Shown piece by piece: positions 41,546 through 49,884 of a stretch of 64,000 nucleotides of DNA. The translations under genes and the position numbers were made by a program. The notes under the pieces were generated by a model that was not told where the DNA came from, searched no databases, and was given only the letters and a program-made list of their open reading frames with translations. Positions within the stretch are counted from its first letter, which is position 1. Every line of letters begins with the position of its first letter. This DNA is from DATKRB01 sp036501425 (GTDB taxonomy: Bacteria; Actinomycetota; Acidimicrobiia; Acidimicrobiales; RAAP-2), in NCBI GenBank assembly GCA_036501425.1, contig DASYAI010000062.1, positions 124,001-188,000 on the forward strand. Direction: 5' to 3'.

Positions 41546-42382
41546 ATGCCGCTCCGTTCGCGCAAGCCCACCAGCCCGGGCCGCCGGTTCCAGACCGTCT
41601 CGGACTTCGCCGAGATCACCCGCGACCGTCCCGAGCGCTCCCTCGTCGGGGCGCTGCCGGGGTCGGGGGGTCGGAACAACCTCGGCCGTAAGACCGCCCG
41701 CCACCGCGGCGGGGGGCACAAGCGCCAGTACCGGGTGGTGGACTTCCGCCGGGACAAGGACGGCGTGCCGGCCAAGGTGGCCCACATCGAGTACGACCCC
41801 AATCGCAACGCCCGGATCGCCCTGCTGCACTACCTCGACGGGGAGAAGCGCTACATCCTGGCGCCGGCCGGGGTGAAGGTGGGCGACCTGCTCCAGAGCG
41901 GCCAGGGGGCCGACATCCGACCGGGCAATGCCCTGCCGATGCGCTACATCCCGGTCGGCGCGGTGATCCACAACGTCGAGCTGCGCCCGGGCGGCGGGGG
42001 CAAGCTCGCCCGGGGCGCCGGCATGAGCATCCAGCTCGTGGCCAAAGAAGGGCTCTTCGCCACCCTCCGGCTCCCCTCGACCGAGATGCGTCGGGTCTCC
42101 ATCGACTGCCGGGCCACCCTCGGGGTGGTCGGCAACGCCGAGTCCGAGCTGGTCAAGATCGGCAAGGCCGGGCGAAACCGCTGGAAGGGCGTTCGTCCCC
42201 AGACCCGGGGTGTGGCGATGAACCCGGTCGACCATCCCCTCGGCGGCGGTGAGGGCAAGTCGTCGGGCGGTCGCCACCCGGTCTCGCCCTGGGGCAAGCC
42301 CGAGGGTCGCACCCGGTCCCGCCACAAGGATTCCGACAAGTTGATCGTCCGCCGCCGCCGCACGCGCGGCGCCCGAAGGTAG
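41546..42382 (+). CDS. rplB: 50S ribosomal protein L2
   Basis: uL2 (278 aa) is needed for subunit joining and peptidyl transfer. It has RKTARHRGGGHKRQYRVVDFRRDKDG and the C-terminal VRPQTRGVAMNPVDHPLGGGEGKSSGGRHPVSPWG with the conserved histidine. ATG 15 bp after rplW. Confidence 0.98.
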   Translation: MPLRSRKPTSPGRRFQTVSDFAEITRDRPERSLVGALPGSGGRNNLGRKTARHRGGGHKRQYRVVDFRRDKDGVPAKVAHIEYDPNRNARIALLHYLDGEKRYILAPAGVKVGDLLQSGQGADIRPGNALPMRYIPVGAVIHNVELRPGGGGKLARGAGMSIQLVAKEGLFATLRLPSTEMRRVSIDCRATLGVVGNAESELVKIGKAGRNRWKGVRPQTRGVAMNPVDHPLGGGEGKSSGGRHPVSPWGKPEGRTRSRHKDSDKLIVRRRRTRGARR

Positions 42383-42398
42383 CCGGGGGCACCGCGCC

Positions 42399-42677
42399 AT
42401 GCCACGTAGCTTGAAGAAGGGCCCGTTCGTCGACGACCATCTGCTCAAGAAGGTCGACCTGCTCAACGCCAGCGGCGACAAGCGGGTCATCAAGACCTGG
42501 TCGCGGCGCTCGACGATCATCCCCGACATGGTCGGCCACACCATCGCGGTCCACGACGGCCGGCGCCACGTGCCGGTGTACGTGACCGAGTCGATGGTCG
42601 GCCACAAGCTGGGCGAGTTCGCCCCCACCCGGACGTTCCGCTACCACGCCGGCCAGGAGCGGGCGGGGCGGCGCTGA
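42399..42677 (+). CDS. rpsS: 30S ribosomal protein S19
   Basis: uS19 (92 aa) of the 30S head. MPRSLKKGPFVDDHLLKKVDLLNASGDKRVIKTWSRRSTIIPDMVGHTIAVHDGRRHVPVYVTE matches the family throughout. TGATG overlap with rplV. Confidence 0.98.
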   Translation: MPRSLKKGPFVDDHLLKKVDLLNASGDKRVIKTWSRRSTIIPDMVGHTIAVHDGRRHVPVYVTESMVGHKLGEFAPTRTFRYHAGQERAGRR

Positions 42678-43417
42678 TGACCGGGCTCAAGACCAACGAG
42701 CGGCCCGGCACCCGGGCGGTGCTGCGGAACTTCCACATGTCGGCCAGCAAGGCGCGCCAGGTCCTCGACCTGATCCGCGACGAGGAAGTGGGCCGGGCGG
42801 CCGAGACGCTGCGGGCCACCGAGCGCTCCGCCGCCACGGTGGTCGCCAAGGTCCTGGCTTCGGCGGTGGCCAACGCCGCCCACAACGACGGCGAGGACCC
42901 CGAGGACCTCTACGTGTCGGCCTGCTACGCCGACGAGGGCGCCACCCTCAAGCGGTGGCGACCCCGGGCGCGGGGCCGGGCCACCCGCATCCGCAAGCGC
43001 TCGTGCCACATCACGATCATCGTGAGCCGCCTACCCGACGAGCGCCTGGCCCGCCGGCGGGCCCAGCGCGACGCCCAGAGCGGCGGCCGCTCCCGCCGGG
43101 TGGCGGAGTCCCGTCGCCGGGCCGACCTGGCCGGGCGCCTGTCGCGTCGCCGGGCGGCGCAGGAGAGCGCGGCGGAGGCGGTCGAGCCGGTCGACGAGGA
43201 GCTGGCCGACCTGGAGCTGGCCGATGTGGAGATCGACGCCGTCGACGACACCGAGGGCGAGCTGGTCGAGGTGGACGAGGTGGACGAGGTCGAGGGAGAG
43301 CTGGCCGAGGGGGACGAGGCCGGGGAGATCGAGGACGTGGCCGGTGACGCCGAGGTGGCGCCAGTCGACGAGGACGCGGACGTGGCGGCGGACCACGACG
43401 AGGAAGAAGGCGAGTAG
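42677..43417 (+). CDS. rplV: 50S ribosomal protein L22 with long basic-then-acidic tail
   Basis: uL22 lines the nascent-chain tunnel. Residues 1-119 are a normal L22 (HMSASKARQVLDLIRDEEVGRA; WRPRARGRATRIRKRSCHITIIV). Residues 121-160 are an arginine-rich segment (LARRRAQRDAQ, SRRVAESRRRADL). Residues 163-246 contain about 40 Asp/Glu and no Lys/Arg. The tail roughly doubles the protein. It may contact the tunnel exit surface or be disordered; function unknown. ATG overlaps rpsS stop. Confidence 0.95.
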   Translation: MTGLKTNERPGTRAVLRNFHMSASKARQVLDLIRDEEVGRAAETLRATERSAATVVAKVLASAVANAAHNDGEDPEDLYVSACYADEGATLKRWRPRARGRATRIRKRSCHITIIVSRLPDERLARRRAQRDAQSGGRSRRVAESRRRADLAGRLSRRRAAQESAAEAVEPVDEELADLELADVEIDAVDDTEGELVEVDEVDEVEGELAEGDEAGEIEDVAGDAEVAPVDEDADVAADHDEEEGE

Positions 43418-44578
43418 ATGGGCCAGAAGGTCAATCCCTACGGGTTCCGGCTCGGCGTCACGACCGACTGGAAGTCGCGCTGGTTCGAGGAGCGCCACTA
43501 CCGCGACTTCGTCGTCGAGGACTGGAAGATCCGGGACTTCCTGATGACCCAGCTCGAGGCGGCGGCCGTGAGCCGGATCGAGGTCGAGCGGACGCGAGAC
43601 CGGCTACGGGTGGACATCCACACCGCGCGGCCCGGTATCGTGATCGGCCGCCGGGGCTCGGAGGCCGACCGGCTGAAGAAGACTCTCGAGGAGATCACCG
43701 GTCTCCAGAACCGGATCCAGCTGAACATCCAGGAGATCAAGCAGCCCGAGCTCGACGCGGCGCTGATCGCCCAGGGCATCTGCGACCAGCTGGTGCGGCG
43801 GGTGGCGTTCCGCCGGGCGATGCGGCGGGCGATCCAGACCGTCCAGAAGGCGGGGGCCCAGGGCGTGCGGGTCCAGTGCTCGGGCCGCCTCGGGGGCTCC
43901 GAGATGTCACGCAAGGAGTCCTACCGCGAGGGCAGGGTCCCCCTGCACACCCTGCGGGCCGACATCGACTACGGGTTTCGCGAGGCGAAGACGACGTCGG
44001 GCCGGGTCGGGGTCAAGGTGTGGATCTACAAGGGCGACATCCTGCCGTACAAGGTCTCGGTGGACGACAAGATCAACCGCGAGGCGGCCATGGCGGTGGG
44101 CGAGACCTCGGGGCAGGGGCGCCCCCGCCGGCTCATCACCGCCGGCGGCGGCCGCCGTCGCCAGGACCAGCCCGAGCCGGGGATCGCGGCGGAGGAGGGC
44201 GAGGAGCTGGAGGCGGTGTCGGTCAACGGGGCGGCGACGCCCGAGGAGGCCACTGTCGAGGCGCCCGAGCCGGTTGCCCCGGTCGAGGCCCTGTCCGAGC
44301 CGATTGCGGAGGCGGCCCCCGAGCCCAGCCCCATCGACGGCGCCCCCGAGGCCCCGGCACCCGCGGACGCCGTGGGCGCCGCCGACGAGGTCGACGGATC
44401 GGCCGACGGGGTCGACGGATCGGCCGACGAGGCGCCGGAGGCTCCCCCGGTGGGAGACCTGATCGCTCCGCCGGCGGAGCCCGACGCCCTCGAGCGCCGC
44501 CTGGCAGAGGACGAGGAGATCGAGCGGCGCAGCCGGCACGAGCACCGCGAGACCCCGCACTTCCGCAGGGAGGACTGA
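43418..44578 (+). CDS. rpsC: 30S ribosomal protein S3 with long acidic tail
   Basis: uS3 (386 aa; core about 212) surrounds the mRNA entry channel. The KH domain has RPGIVIGRRGSEADRLKKTLEEITG and the C-domain VQCSGRLGGSEMSRKESYREGRVPLHTLRADIDYGF. Residues 213-386 are an extra Ala/Glu/Pro/Asp-rich region ending in a mixed-charge segment (RRLAEDEEIERRSRHEHRE). It includes a perfect-but-one 21-bp DNA duplication (44390-44431). ATG directly follows the rplV stop. Confidence 0.95.
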   Translation: MGQKVNPYGFRLGVTTDWKSRWFEERHYRDFVVEDWKIRDFLMTQLEAAAVSRIEVERTRDRLRVDIHTARPGIVIGRRGSEADRLKKTLEEITGLQNRIQLNIQEIKQPELDAALIAQGICDQLVRRVAFRRAMRRAIQTVQKAGAQGVRVQCSGRLGGSEMSRKESYREGRVPLHTLRADIDYGFREAKTTSGRVGVKVWIYKGDILPYKVSVDDKINREAAMAVGETSGQGRPRRLITAGGGRRRQDQPEPGIAAEEGEELEAVSVNGAATPEEATVEAPEPVAPVEALSEPIAEAAPEPSPIDGAPEAPAPADAVGAADEVDGSADGVDGSADEAPEAPPVGDLIAPPAEPDALERRLAEDEEIERRSRHEHRETPHFRRED

Positions 44579-44580
44579 CC

Positions 44581-45018
44581 ATGTTGATGCCGCGCAAGGT
44601 CATGCATCGCAAGCAGCAGCGCGGGCGCCTGAGCGGCGCGGCCAAGGGCGGGACCGCGGTCACGTTCGGCGACTTCGGCATCCAGGCGCTCGAGCCGGGC
44701 TGGATCACGGCTCGCCAGATCGAGGCCGCCCGGATCGCCATGACCCGCCACATCCGGCGTGGTGGGAAGGTCTGGATCCGGGTGTTCCCCGACAAGCCGG
44801 TCACCCAGAAGCCGGCCGAGACCCGGATGGGCTCGGGCAAGGGCAACCCCGAGCACTGGGTGGCGGTGGTCAAGCCGGGCCGGGTGCTCTTCGAGCTGGC
44901 GGGCGTGGAGCCGGACCTGGCCCGGGCCGCAATGGAGCGGGCGATCCAGAAGCTGCCGATCAAGGCCCGGTTCGTGGTCCGCCCGGGCACCCACGGCGTG
45001 GCGGAGGTACAGGTCTGA
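44581..45018 (+). CDS. rplP: 50S ribosomal protein L16
   Basis: uL16 (145 aa) near the A-site tRNA elbow. MLMPRKVMHRKQQRGRLSGAAKGGTAVTFGDFGIQALEPGWITARQIEAARIAMTRHIRRGGK is family-typical, as is the MGSGKGNPEHWVAVVKPGRVLFE loop. ATG two bases after rpsC; TGATG overlap with rpmC. Confidence 0.97.
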   Translation: MLMPRKVMHRKQQRGRLSGAAKGGTAVTFGDFGIQALEPGWITARQIEAARIAMTRHIRRGGKVWIRVFPDKPVTQKPAETRMGSGKGNPEHWVAVVKPGRVLFELAGVEPDLARAAMERAIQKLPIKARFVVRPGTHGVAEVQV

Positions 45019-45488
45019 TGGCCGAGGCTTCCGACCTGGCTCTCCTCGACCCCGACGAGCTCGAGCACCGGCTCGCCGAGACCCGCCGCGAGCTGTTCAA
45101 CCTCCGGTTCCAGCTGGCGACCGGCCAGCTGGACAACACGTCGCGCATGGGCCGGGTCCGGCGCGACGTGGCCCGGATCCTGACCGTGCTGCGTGAGCGG
45201 CAGATCGCCGAGTCGGCGGGGACCTTTGTCACGCCGACCGCCGCCCAGCAGGAGAGCGCCCGGGCCCATCTGGCAGCCGAGGACGAAGCGGCCGAAGCGG
45301 CCGCCGCGGCGGCCCGGCACGACCACGACCACGGGGACCACGACGGCCACGACCACGGGGAAGAGGCGGCCGACGCCGACGAGTTGGACGCCGAGGCGCT
45401 GGTCGCCGACGAGCTGGACGCTGACGTCGAGGACCCGGCGCTGGCCGACGGGTCCGGGGACGCCGAAGGGCAAGAGGAGGATTCGTGA
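45018..45488 (+). CDS. rpmC: 50S ribosomal protein L29 with His/Asp-rich tail
   Basis: uL29 sits at the tunnel exit next to L23. Residues 1-70 are the normal two-helix protein (ELEHRLAETRRELFNLRFQLATGQLDNTSRMGRVRRDVARILTVLRERQ). Residues 71-156 are an extra acidic tail. It contains six histidines within 13 residues (101-113, RHDHDHGDHDGHDH), the pattern of metal-binding histidine-rich stretches. L29 is usually 60-80 aa, so the tail more than doubles it. Its role is unknown. Confidence 0.94.
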   Translation: MAEASDLALLDPDELEHRLAETRRELFNLRFQLATGQLDNTSRMGRVRRDVARILTVLRERQIAESAGTFVTPTAAQQESARAHLAAEDEAAEAAAAAARHDHDHGDHDGHDHGEEAADADELDAEALVADELDADVEDPALADGSGDAEGQEEDS

Positions 45489-45778
45489 TGGCCGACCAGG
45501 CCGACGGGAATGGTGCCGGAGCCGTCCGGCCCAATCGCCGCAAGGTGCGTGAAGGGGTGGTGGTCTCCGACGCCATGGACGCCACGGTGGTCGTCGCCGT
45601 GGTCGACCGGGTGCGTCACCCCCGCTACCGCAAGACGGTCCAACGGACCAAGCGGCTCTACGTGCACGACCAGGAGGGAACGGCCAAGGTGGGCGACCGG
45701 GTCCGGGTGGTCGAGACCCGGCCGATCTCCAAGCTGAAGCGCTGGCGCTTGGCCGAGGTCACGGAGCGGGCCCGATGA
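45488..45778 (+). CDS. rpsQ: 30S ribosomal protein S17
   Basis: uS17 (96 aa). RRKVREGVVVSDAMDATVVVAVVDRVRHPRYRKTVQRTKRLYVHD and ETRPISKLKRWRLAEV are typical. ATG 45488 in a TGATG overlap with rpmC is preferred to the GTG one codon earlier. Confidence 0.96.
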   Translation: MADQADGNGAGAVRPNRRKVREGVVVSDAMDATVVVAVVDRVRHPRYRKTVQRTKRLYVHDQEGTAKVGDRVRVVETRPISKLKRWRLAEVTERAR

Positions 45779-46143
45779 TCCAGCAGGAGTCTCGACTGCG
45801 AGTGGCCGACAACTCGGGCGCCCGCGAGGTGCTGTGCATCCGGGTGCTGGGGGGCTCGAGGCGGCGCTACGCGAGCATCGGCGACATCTTCGTGGCCACG
45901 GTCAAGGACGCCATCCCGGGGGCGGCGGTCAAGCGCGGCGACGTGGTCAAGTGCGTGGTGGTGCGGACCAAAAAGGAGAAGCGCCGCCCCGACGGCAGCT
46001 ACATCCGGTTCGACGAGAACGCGGCGGTCCTCATCAACGACCAGCAGCAGCCCCGCGGGACGCGCATCTTCGGCCCGGTCGGCCGCGAGCTGCGCGACAA
46101 GCGGTTCATGCGGATCGTCTCGTTGGCTCCGGAGGTGTTGTGA
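45775..46143 (+). CDS. rplN: 50S ribosomal protein L14
   Basis: uL14 (122 aa). MIQQESRLRVADNSGAREVLCIRVLGGSRRRYASIGD and the GTRIFGPVGRELRDKRFMRIVSLAPEVL end are family-standard. ATGA overlap with rpsQ and TGATG overlap with rplX. Confidence 0.98.
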   Translation: MIQQESRLRVADNSGAREVLCIRVLGGSRRRYASIGDIFVATVKDAIPGAAVKRGDVVKCVVVRTKKEKRRPDGSYIRFDENAAVLINDQQQPRGTRIFGPVGRELRDKRFMRIVSLAPEVL

Positions 46144-46451
46144 TGCGCATCCACAAGGGCGACCGGGTGGTCGTGCGGACGGGCAAGTACAAGGGCCGCC
46201 GGGCCGAGGTGATACGCGCCCTGCCCACCGAGGGCCGGGTCGTGGTCGAGGGGGTCAACGTGGCCAAGCGCCACACCAAGCCGACCCGGGCCACCACCCA
46301 GGGCGGCATCATCGACAAGTTCATGCCCGTTCCGGTGTCCTCGGTCTCGTTGCTCTGCCCGAGCTGCGGGGTGCCCACCCGGGTGGGCATGCGGTTCGAC
46401 GAGGAGGGCGCCAAGGTGCGGGTCTGCCGCAAGTGCGGGGCGGACCTGTGA
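46143..46451 (+). CDS. rplX: 50S ribosomal protein L24
   Basis: uL24 (102 aa), an assembly initiator. KOW motif at HKGDRVVVRTGKYKGRRAEVIRALP; KRHTKPTRATTQGGIIDK is conserved. Two CxxC pairs (CPSC and CRKC) in the C-terminal third form a small zinc finger seen in many actinobacterial L24 proteins. Confidence 0.97.
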   Translation: MRIHKGDRVVVRTGKYKGRRAEVIRALPTEGRVVVEGVNVAKRHTKPTRATTQGGIIDKFMPVPVSSVSLLCPSCGVPTRVGMRFDEEGAKVRVCRKCGADL

Positions 46452-47020
46452 GCACGAGCTACGCGGCGGCGCGGCCCCGCCTCAAGGAGCAGTACCTCTC
46501 CACGGTGCGACCGCGGCTGCAGGCCGACCTCGGGGTGGGCAACGTCATGGAGGTGCCCCGGCTCGAGAAGATCGTGGTGAACACGGGCGTCGGCCGGGCC
46601 ACCCAGCAGCAGTCGCTCATCGAGGGCGCCCAGCGCGACCTCCAGACGATCACGGGCCAGAAGCCGGTGGTCACCCGGGCCAAAAAGTCGATCGCCGCGT
46701 TCAAGCTCCGCGAGGGGCAGGCGATCGGGGTCAAGGTGACCCTGCGGGGTGACCGGGCATGGGAGTTCTTCGACCGGCTGGTCAGCCTGGCCATTCCCCG
46801 GATCCGGGACTTCCGGGGGCTGTCCCCCCGCTCCTTCGACGGCCGGGGCAACTACACCTTCGGGGTCACCGAGCAGCTGATCTTCCCCGAGATCGAGTAC
46901 GACAGCATCGACACCACCCGCGGGATGGACATCACCATCGTCACCTCCGCCCGCACCGACGACGAAGGCCGAGCGCTCCTCGCAGCGTTCGGGTTCCCGT
47001 TCCGACAGGAGACCCGGTAG
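46448..47020 (+). CDS. rplE: 50S ribosomal protein L5
   Basis: uL5 (190 aa) binds 5S rRNA. NVMEVPRLEKIVVNTGVGRATQQ, ITGQKPVVTRAKKSIAAFKLREGQAIGVKVTLRG and GMDITIVTSARTDDEGRALL are typical. GTGA overlap with rplX decides the start. Confidence 0.97.
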   Translation: MSTSYAAARPRLKEQYLSTVRPRLQADLGVGNVMEVPRLEKIVVNTGVGRATQQQSLIEGAQRDLQTITGQKPVVTRAKKSIAAFKLREGQAIGVKVTLRGDRAWEFFDRLVSLAIPRIRDFRGLSPRSFDGRGNYTFGVTEQLIFPEIEYDSIDTTRGMDITIVTSARTDDEGRALLAAFGFPFRQETR

Positions 47021-47026
47021 AGCACC

Positions 47027-47212
47027 ATGGCCAAGAAGGCACTCATCCAGAAGCAGCAGCGAACGCCCAAGTTCAAGGTGCGGGCGTACACCCGGTGCCG
47101 CCGGTGCGGCCGCCCCAAGGCGGTGTACCGCAAGTTCGGCCTCTGCCGGATCTGTCTGCGAACGATGGTCCACGCCGGCGAGGTTCCCGGGGTGACGAAG
47201 GCGAGTTGGTAG
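47027..47212 (+). CDS. rpsN: 30S ribosomal protein S14, zinc-binding (type Z)
   Basis: uS14 (61 aa), the short zinc form. Four cysteines in CRRCGRPKAVYRKFGLCRIC; ends VPGVTKASW as usual. ATG six bases after rplE. Confidence 0.98.
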   Translation: MAKKALIQKQQRTPKFKVRAYTRCRRCGRPKAVYRKFGLCRICLRTMVHAGEVPGVTKASW

Positions 47213-47222
47213 GAGCCCGTCC

Positions 47223-47627
47223 ATGACGATGACCGATCCCATTGCGGACATGCTCACGCGCATCAGGAACGCCAACTCGGCCCAGTTCGAGACGGTCAAG
47301 ATGCCCGGTTCCAAGCTGAAGGAGGCCCTGGCCTCCATCCTCGAGCGCGAGGGCTTCATCGCGGGCTACCGCGTGGCGAAGGACCCGGTGCGACCCGGGT
47401 CCACGCTCGAGATCACCATGAAGTACGCCCAGGACCGCACCCGGACCATCGGGGGCATCCGCCGGGTGTCCAAGCCCGGCCTGCGGATCTACGCCCAGGC
47501 CGAGCGCATCCCCCGGGTCCTGGGCGGCATCGGGGTGGCCGTGGTGTCCACCAGCCACGGGCTGATGACCGACCGCGAGGCGCGCAAGCGCCATCTGGGT
47601 GGAGAGGTGCTCTGCTATGTCTGGTGA
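47223..47627 (+). CDS. rpsH: 30S ribosomal protein S8
   Basis: uS8 (134 aa). MTDPIADMLTRIRNANSAQFETVKMPGSKLKEALASILEREGFI and VVSTSHGLMTDREARKRHLGGEVLCYVW match the family. S8 represses the spc operon in E. coli through an L5-region RNA; no such element was identified here. Confidence 0.98.
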   Translation: MTMTDPIADMLTRIRNANSAQFETVKMPGSKLKEALASILEREGFIAGYRVAKDPVRPGSTLEITMKYAQDRTRTIGGIRRVSKPGLRIYAQAERIPRVLGGIGVAVVSTSHGLMTDREARKRHLGGEVLCYVW

Positions 47628-47672
47628 GCCGGTGGTCGCCCCCCGCGACCCGGCCCGACGGGGAGGTCGCTG

Positions 47673-48212
47673 ATGTCGCGCATCGGGAGGAGCCCCATCC
47701 CGGTCCCCGCCGGCGTGTCGGTCGACCTCGACGCCGACTCGGTGACGGTGACCGGCCCCCAGGGGTCGCTGGCCCGCCGGCTGCCCCCCGGGATCTCCAT
47801 CTCGCGCGACGGCGACGTCCTGGTGGTCGAGCGGCCCGACGACGAGCGGCACCACCGGGCGCTGCACGGCCTGGCCCGCTCGTTGGTGGCCAACATGGTC
47901 ACCGGGGTGGCGCAGGGCTTCTCGAAGGAGCTCGAGATCGTCGGCGTCGGCTACCGGGCCACGGCCCGGGGACCCTCGTCGCTCGAGCTGGCCCTCGGGT
48001 TCTCCCACCCGGTGGCGGTCGACGCGCCCGAAGGGGTGAGCTTCGAGGTCCCCACGCCGACCCGGATCGTGGTGCGGGGCATCGACAAGGAGAAGGTCGG
48101 CCAGACGGCCGCCGACATCCGCAAGATCCGCAAGCCCGAGCCCTACAAGGGCAAGGGGGTCCGGTACGCCGGCGAGCGGGTCCTGCGCAAGGCAGGGAAG
48201 GCAGCCAAGTGA
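47673..48212 (+). CDS. rplF: 50S ribosomal protein L6
   Basis: uL6 (179 aa). MSRIGRSPIPVPAGVSVDLDADSVTVTGPQGSL, LVANMVTGVAQGFSKELEIVGVGYRA and the IRKPEPYKGKGVRYAGE signature are intact. Overlaps rplR by 4 nt (GTGA). Confidence 0.98.
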   Translation: MSRIGRSPIPVPAGVSVDLDADSVTVTGPQGSLARRLPPGISISRDGDVLVVERPDDERHHRALHGLARSLVANMVTGVAQGFSKELEIVGVGYRATARGPSSLELALGFSHPVAVDAPEGVSFEVPTPTRIVVRGIDKEKVGQTAADIRKIRKPEPYKGKGVRYAGERVLRKAGKAAK

Positions 48213-48589
48213 CCTCGGGAACCACCAACCGCCAGCGGGCCCTGCGGGTCCGGCGCCACGCCCGGGTGCGCCGCCAGGTGGTGGGCACGCCGGCCCGGCC
48301 CCGCCTGGCGGTGTTCCGCTCGATCCGGCACATCTCGGCCCAGGTCATCGACGACTCGACCGGCCGGACCCTGGCGGCGGCCTCGTCGCTGGACGCCGAG
48401 CTGCGCGGGCGGCTGGGGTCCGGCGGTGGCGGTAACCTCTCGGGAGCCGAGGCCGTCGGCCGCCTGCTGGCCGCGCGGGCCAAGGCCGCCGGCGTCACCA
48501 AGGTGGTGTTCGACCGGGGTGGGTTCGCCTACCACGGACGGGTGGCCGGACTGGCCGATGCCGCCCGAGCCGATGGACTGGAGTTCTGA
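48209..48589 (+). CDS. rplR: 50S ribosomal protein L18
   Basis: uL18 (126 aa), a 5S rRNA binder. RRHARVRRQVVGTPARPRLAVFRSIRHISAQVIDDSTGRTLAAASS and VVFDRGGFAYHGRVAGLADAARADGLEF are typical. GTG start inside the rplF end. TGATG overlap with rpsE. Confidence 0.97.
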   Translation: MTSGTTNRQRALRVRRHARVRRQVVGTPARPRLAVFRSIRHISAQVIDDSTGRTLAAASSLDAELRGRLGSGGGGNLSGAEAVGRLLAARAKAAGVTKVVFDRGGFAYHGRVAGLADAARADGLEF

Positions 48590-49146
48590 TGCCCCCCAAT
48601 GAGCCGCAGTACGAGGAGCGAACCATCCGGGTCAACCGGGTGGCCAAGGTGGTCAAGGGCGGCCGCCGGTTCTCCTTCGCCGCGCTGATGGTGGTCGGGG
48701 ACGGCAACGGGCGGGTCGGGCTGGGCTACGGCAAGGCCAAGGAGGCGGGCCTGGCCGTCCAGAAGGGCATCGAAGAGGCCCGCAAGAACGTCTTCGAGGT
48801 CGCGCTGGCCGGCTCCACCATCACCCACCCGACGATCGGCGAGAGCGGGGCCGGCCGGGTCATGCTCAAGCCGGCCGCTCCGGGCACCGGGGTCATCGCC
48901 GGCGGGGCCGCCCGGGCCATCTTGGAGATGGCCGGGATCCGCGACATCCTGGCCAAGTCGCTGGGGTCCTCCAACGGGATCAACGTGGCCCACGCCACCA
49001 TCGCCGGGCTCAAGTCGCTCCGGCGGCCCGACGAGGTGGCGGCGCTGCGGGGCAAGCAGCCCGACGAGGTCACCCCGGCCGGGGTGCTGCGGGCCTTCCG
49101 CGAGCGCCGGCGGGAGACCGACGTCTACGCCGCGGAGGTGCGGTGA
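48589..49146 (+). CDS. rpsE: 30S ribosomal protein S5
   Basis: uS5 (185 aa). RTIRVNRVAKVVKGGRRFSFAALMVVGDGNGRVGLGYGKAKE and LAKSLGSSNGINVAHATIAGLKSLRRP are conserved. The spectinomycin loop region VAKVVKGGRRF is normal. TGATG overlap with rpmD. Confidence 0.98.
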   Translation: MPPNEPQYEERTIRVNRVAKVVKGGRRFSFAALMVVGDGNGRVGLGYGKAKEAGLAVQKGIEEARKNVFEVALAGSTITHPTIGESGAGRVMLKPAAPGTGVIAGGAARAILEMAGIRDILAKSLGSSNGINVAHATIAGLKSLRRPDEVAALRGKQPDEVTPAGVLRAFRERRRETDVYAAEVR

Positions 49147-49355
49147 TGCCCGGTGCGCGCACCGGGGACGGCCCGAGCGTGCGGGTGACCCAGGTCCGCT
49201 CGTCGATCGGGACCAAACCCAAGCACCGCGGTACCCTGCGCGCCCTCGGGTTGCGGGGCATCGGCCGGAGCAACGAGCTGCCCGACCGCCCCGAGATCCG
49301 GGGCATGATCGCCCGGGTGCGGCACCTGGTGGACGTCGAGGAGGTAGGCGGATGA
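49146..49355 (+). CDS. rpmD: 50S ribosomal protein L30
   Basis: uL30 (69 aa). VRVTQVRSSIGTKPKHRGTLRALGLRGIGRSNELPDRPEIRGMIARVRHLVDVEEV is the full family domain, preceded by about 10 extra residues. ATG 49146 in a TGATG overlap is preferred to the GTG one codon earlier. Confidence 0.95.
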   Translation: MPGARTGDGPSVRVTQVRSSIGTKPKHRGTLRALGLRGIGRSNELPDRPEIRGMIARVRHLVDVEEVGG

Positions 49356-49837
49356 AGCTCCACGAGCTCTCGCCGCCGGCGGGGTCCACCCGGGCCCGCC
49401 GGCGGGTCGGGCGCGGGATCGGCGGCAAGGGCGGCAAGACGGCCGGCCGGGGCACCAAGGGCCAGAAGGCGCGGGGCCAGATCCCCGCCGGCTTCGAGGG
49501 TGGCCAGCTGCCCCTGATGCAGCGGATCCCCAAGTTGCGGGGGTTCCACAACCCGTTCCGGGTCGAGTACTCGCCGGTGAACCTCGGGGCCCTCGACGCC
49601 CTGGGCATCGACGAGATCACGCCCGAAGTCCTGGTGGCCCGCGGCGTCGTCCGGCCGCGGGCGCTGGTCAAGGTGCTGGGCTACGGGGCGGTGACCCGGC
49701 CGCTGCGGGTGTCGGCCCACGGCTTCTCCGCCAGCGCCGAGGCGGCGATCACCGCCGCCGGCGGCACGGTCGAGCGGGTGGCCCTGCCCTTCGCCGAACG
49801 GCCGGCGGCCAAGGGCAACGCGCTCACCAACCGCTAG
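49352..49837 (+). CDS. rplO: 50S ribosomal protein L15
   Basis: uL15 (161 aa). MKLHELSPPAGSTRARRRVGRGIGGKGGKTAGRGTKGQKARG and FEGGQLPLMQRIPKLRGFHNPFR are family hallmarks. ATGA overlap with rpmD. secY follows after 47 bp. Confidence 0.98.
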   Translation: MKLHELSPPAGSTRARRRVGRGIGGKGGKTAGRGTKGQKARGQIPAGFEGGQLPLMQRIPKLRGFHNPFRVEYSPVNLGALDALGIDEITPEVLVARGVVRPRALVKVLGYGAVTRPLRVSAHGFSASAEAAITAAGGTVERVALPFAERPAAKGNALTNR

Positions 49838-49884
49838 GACGAGGTCCCGTGGCCGCGACCGTTACCCGCTGAACGAGGATCGCC

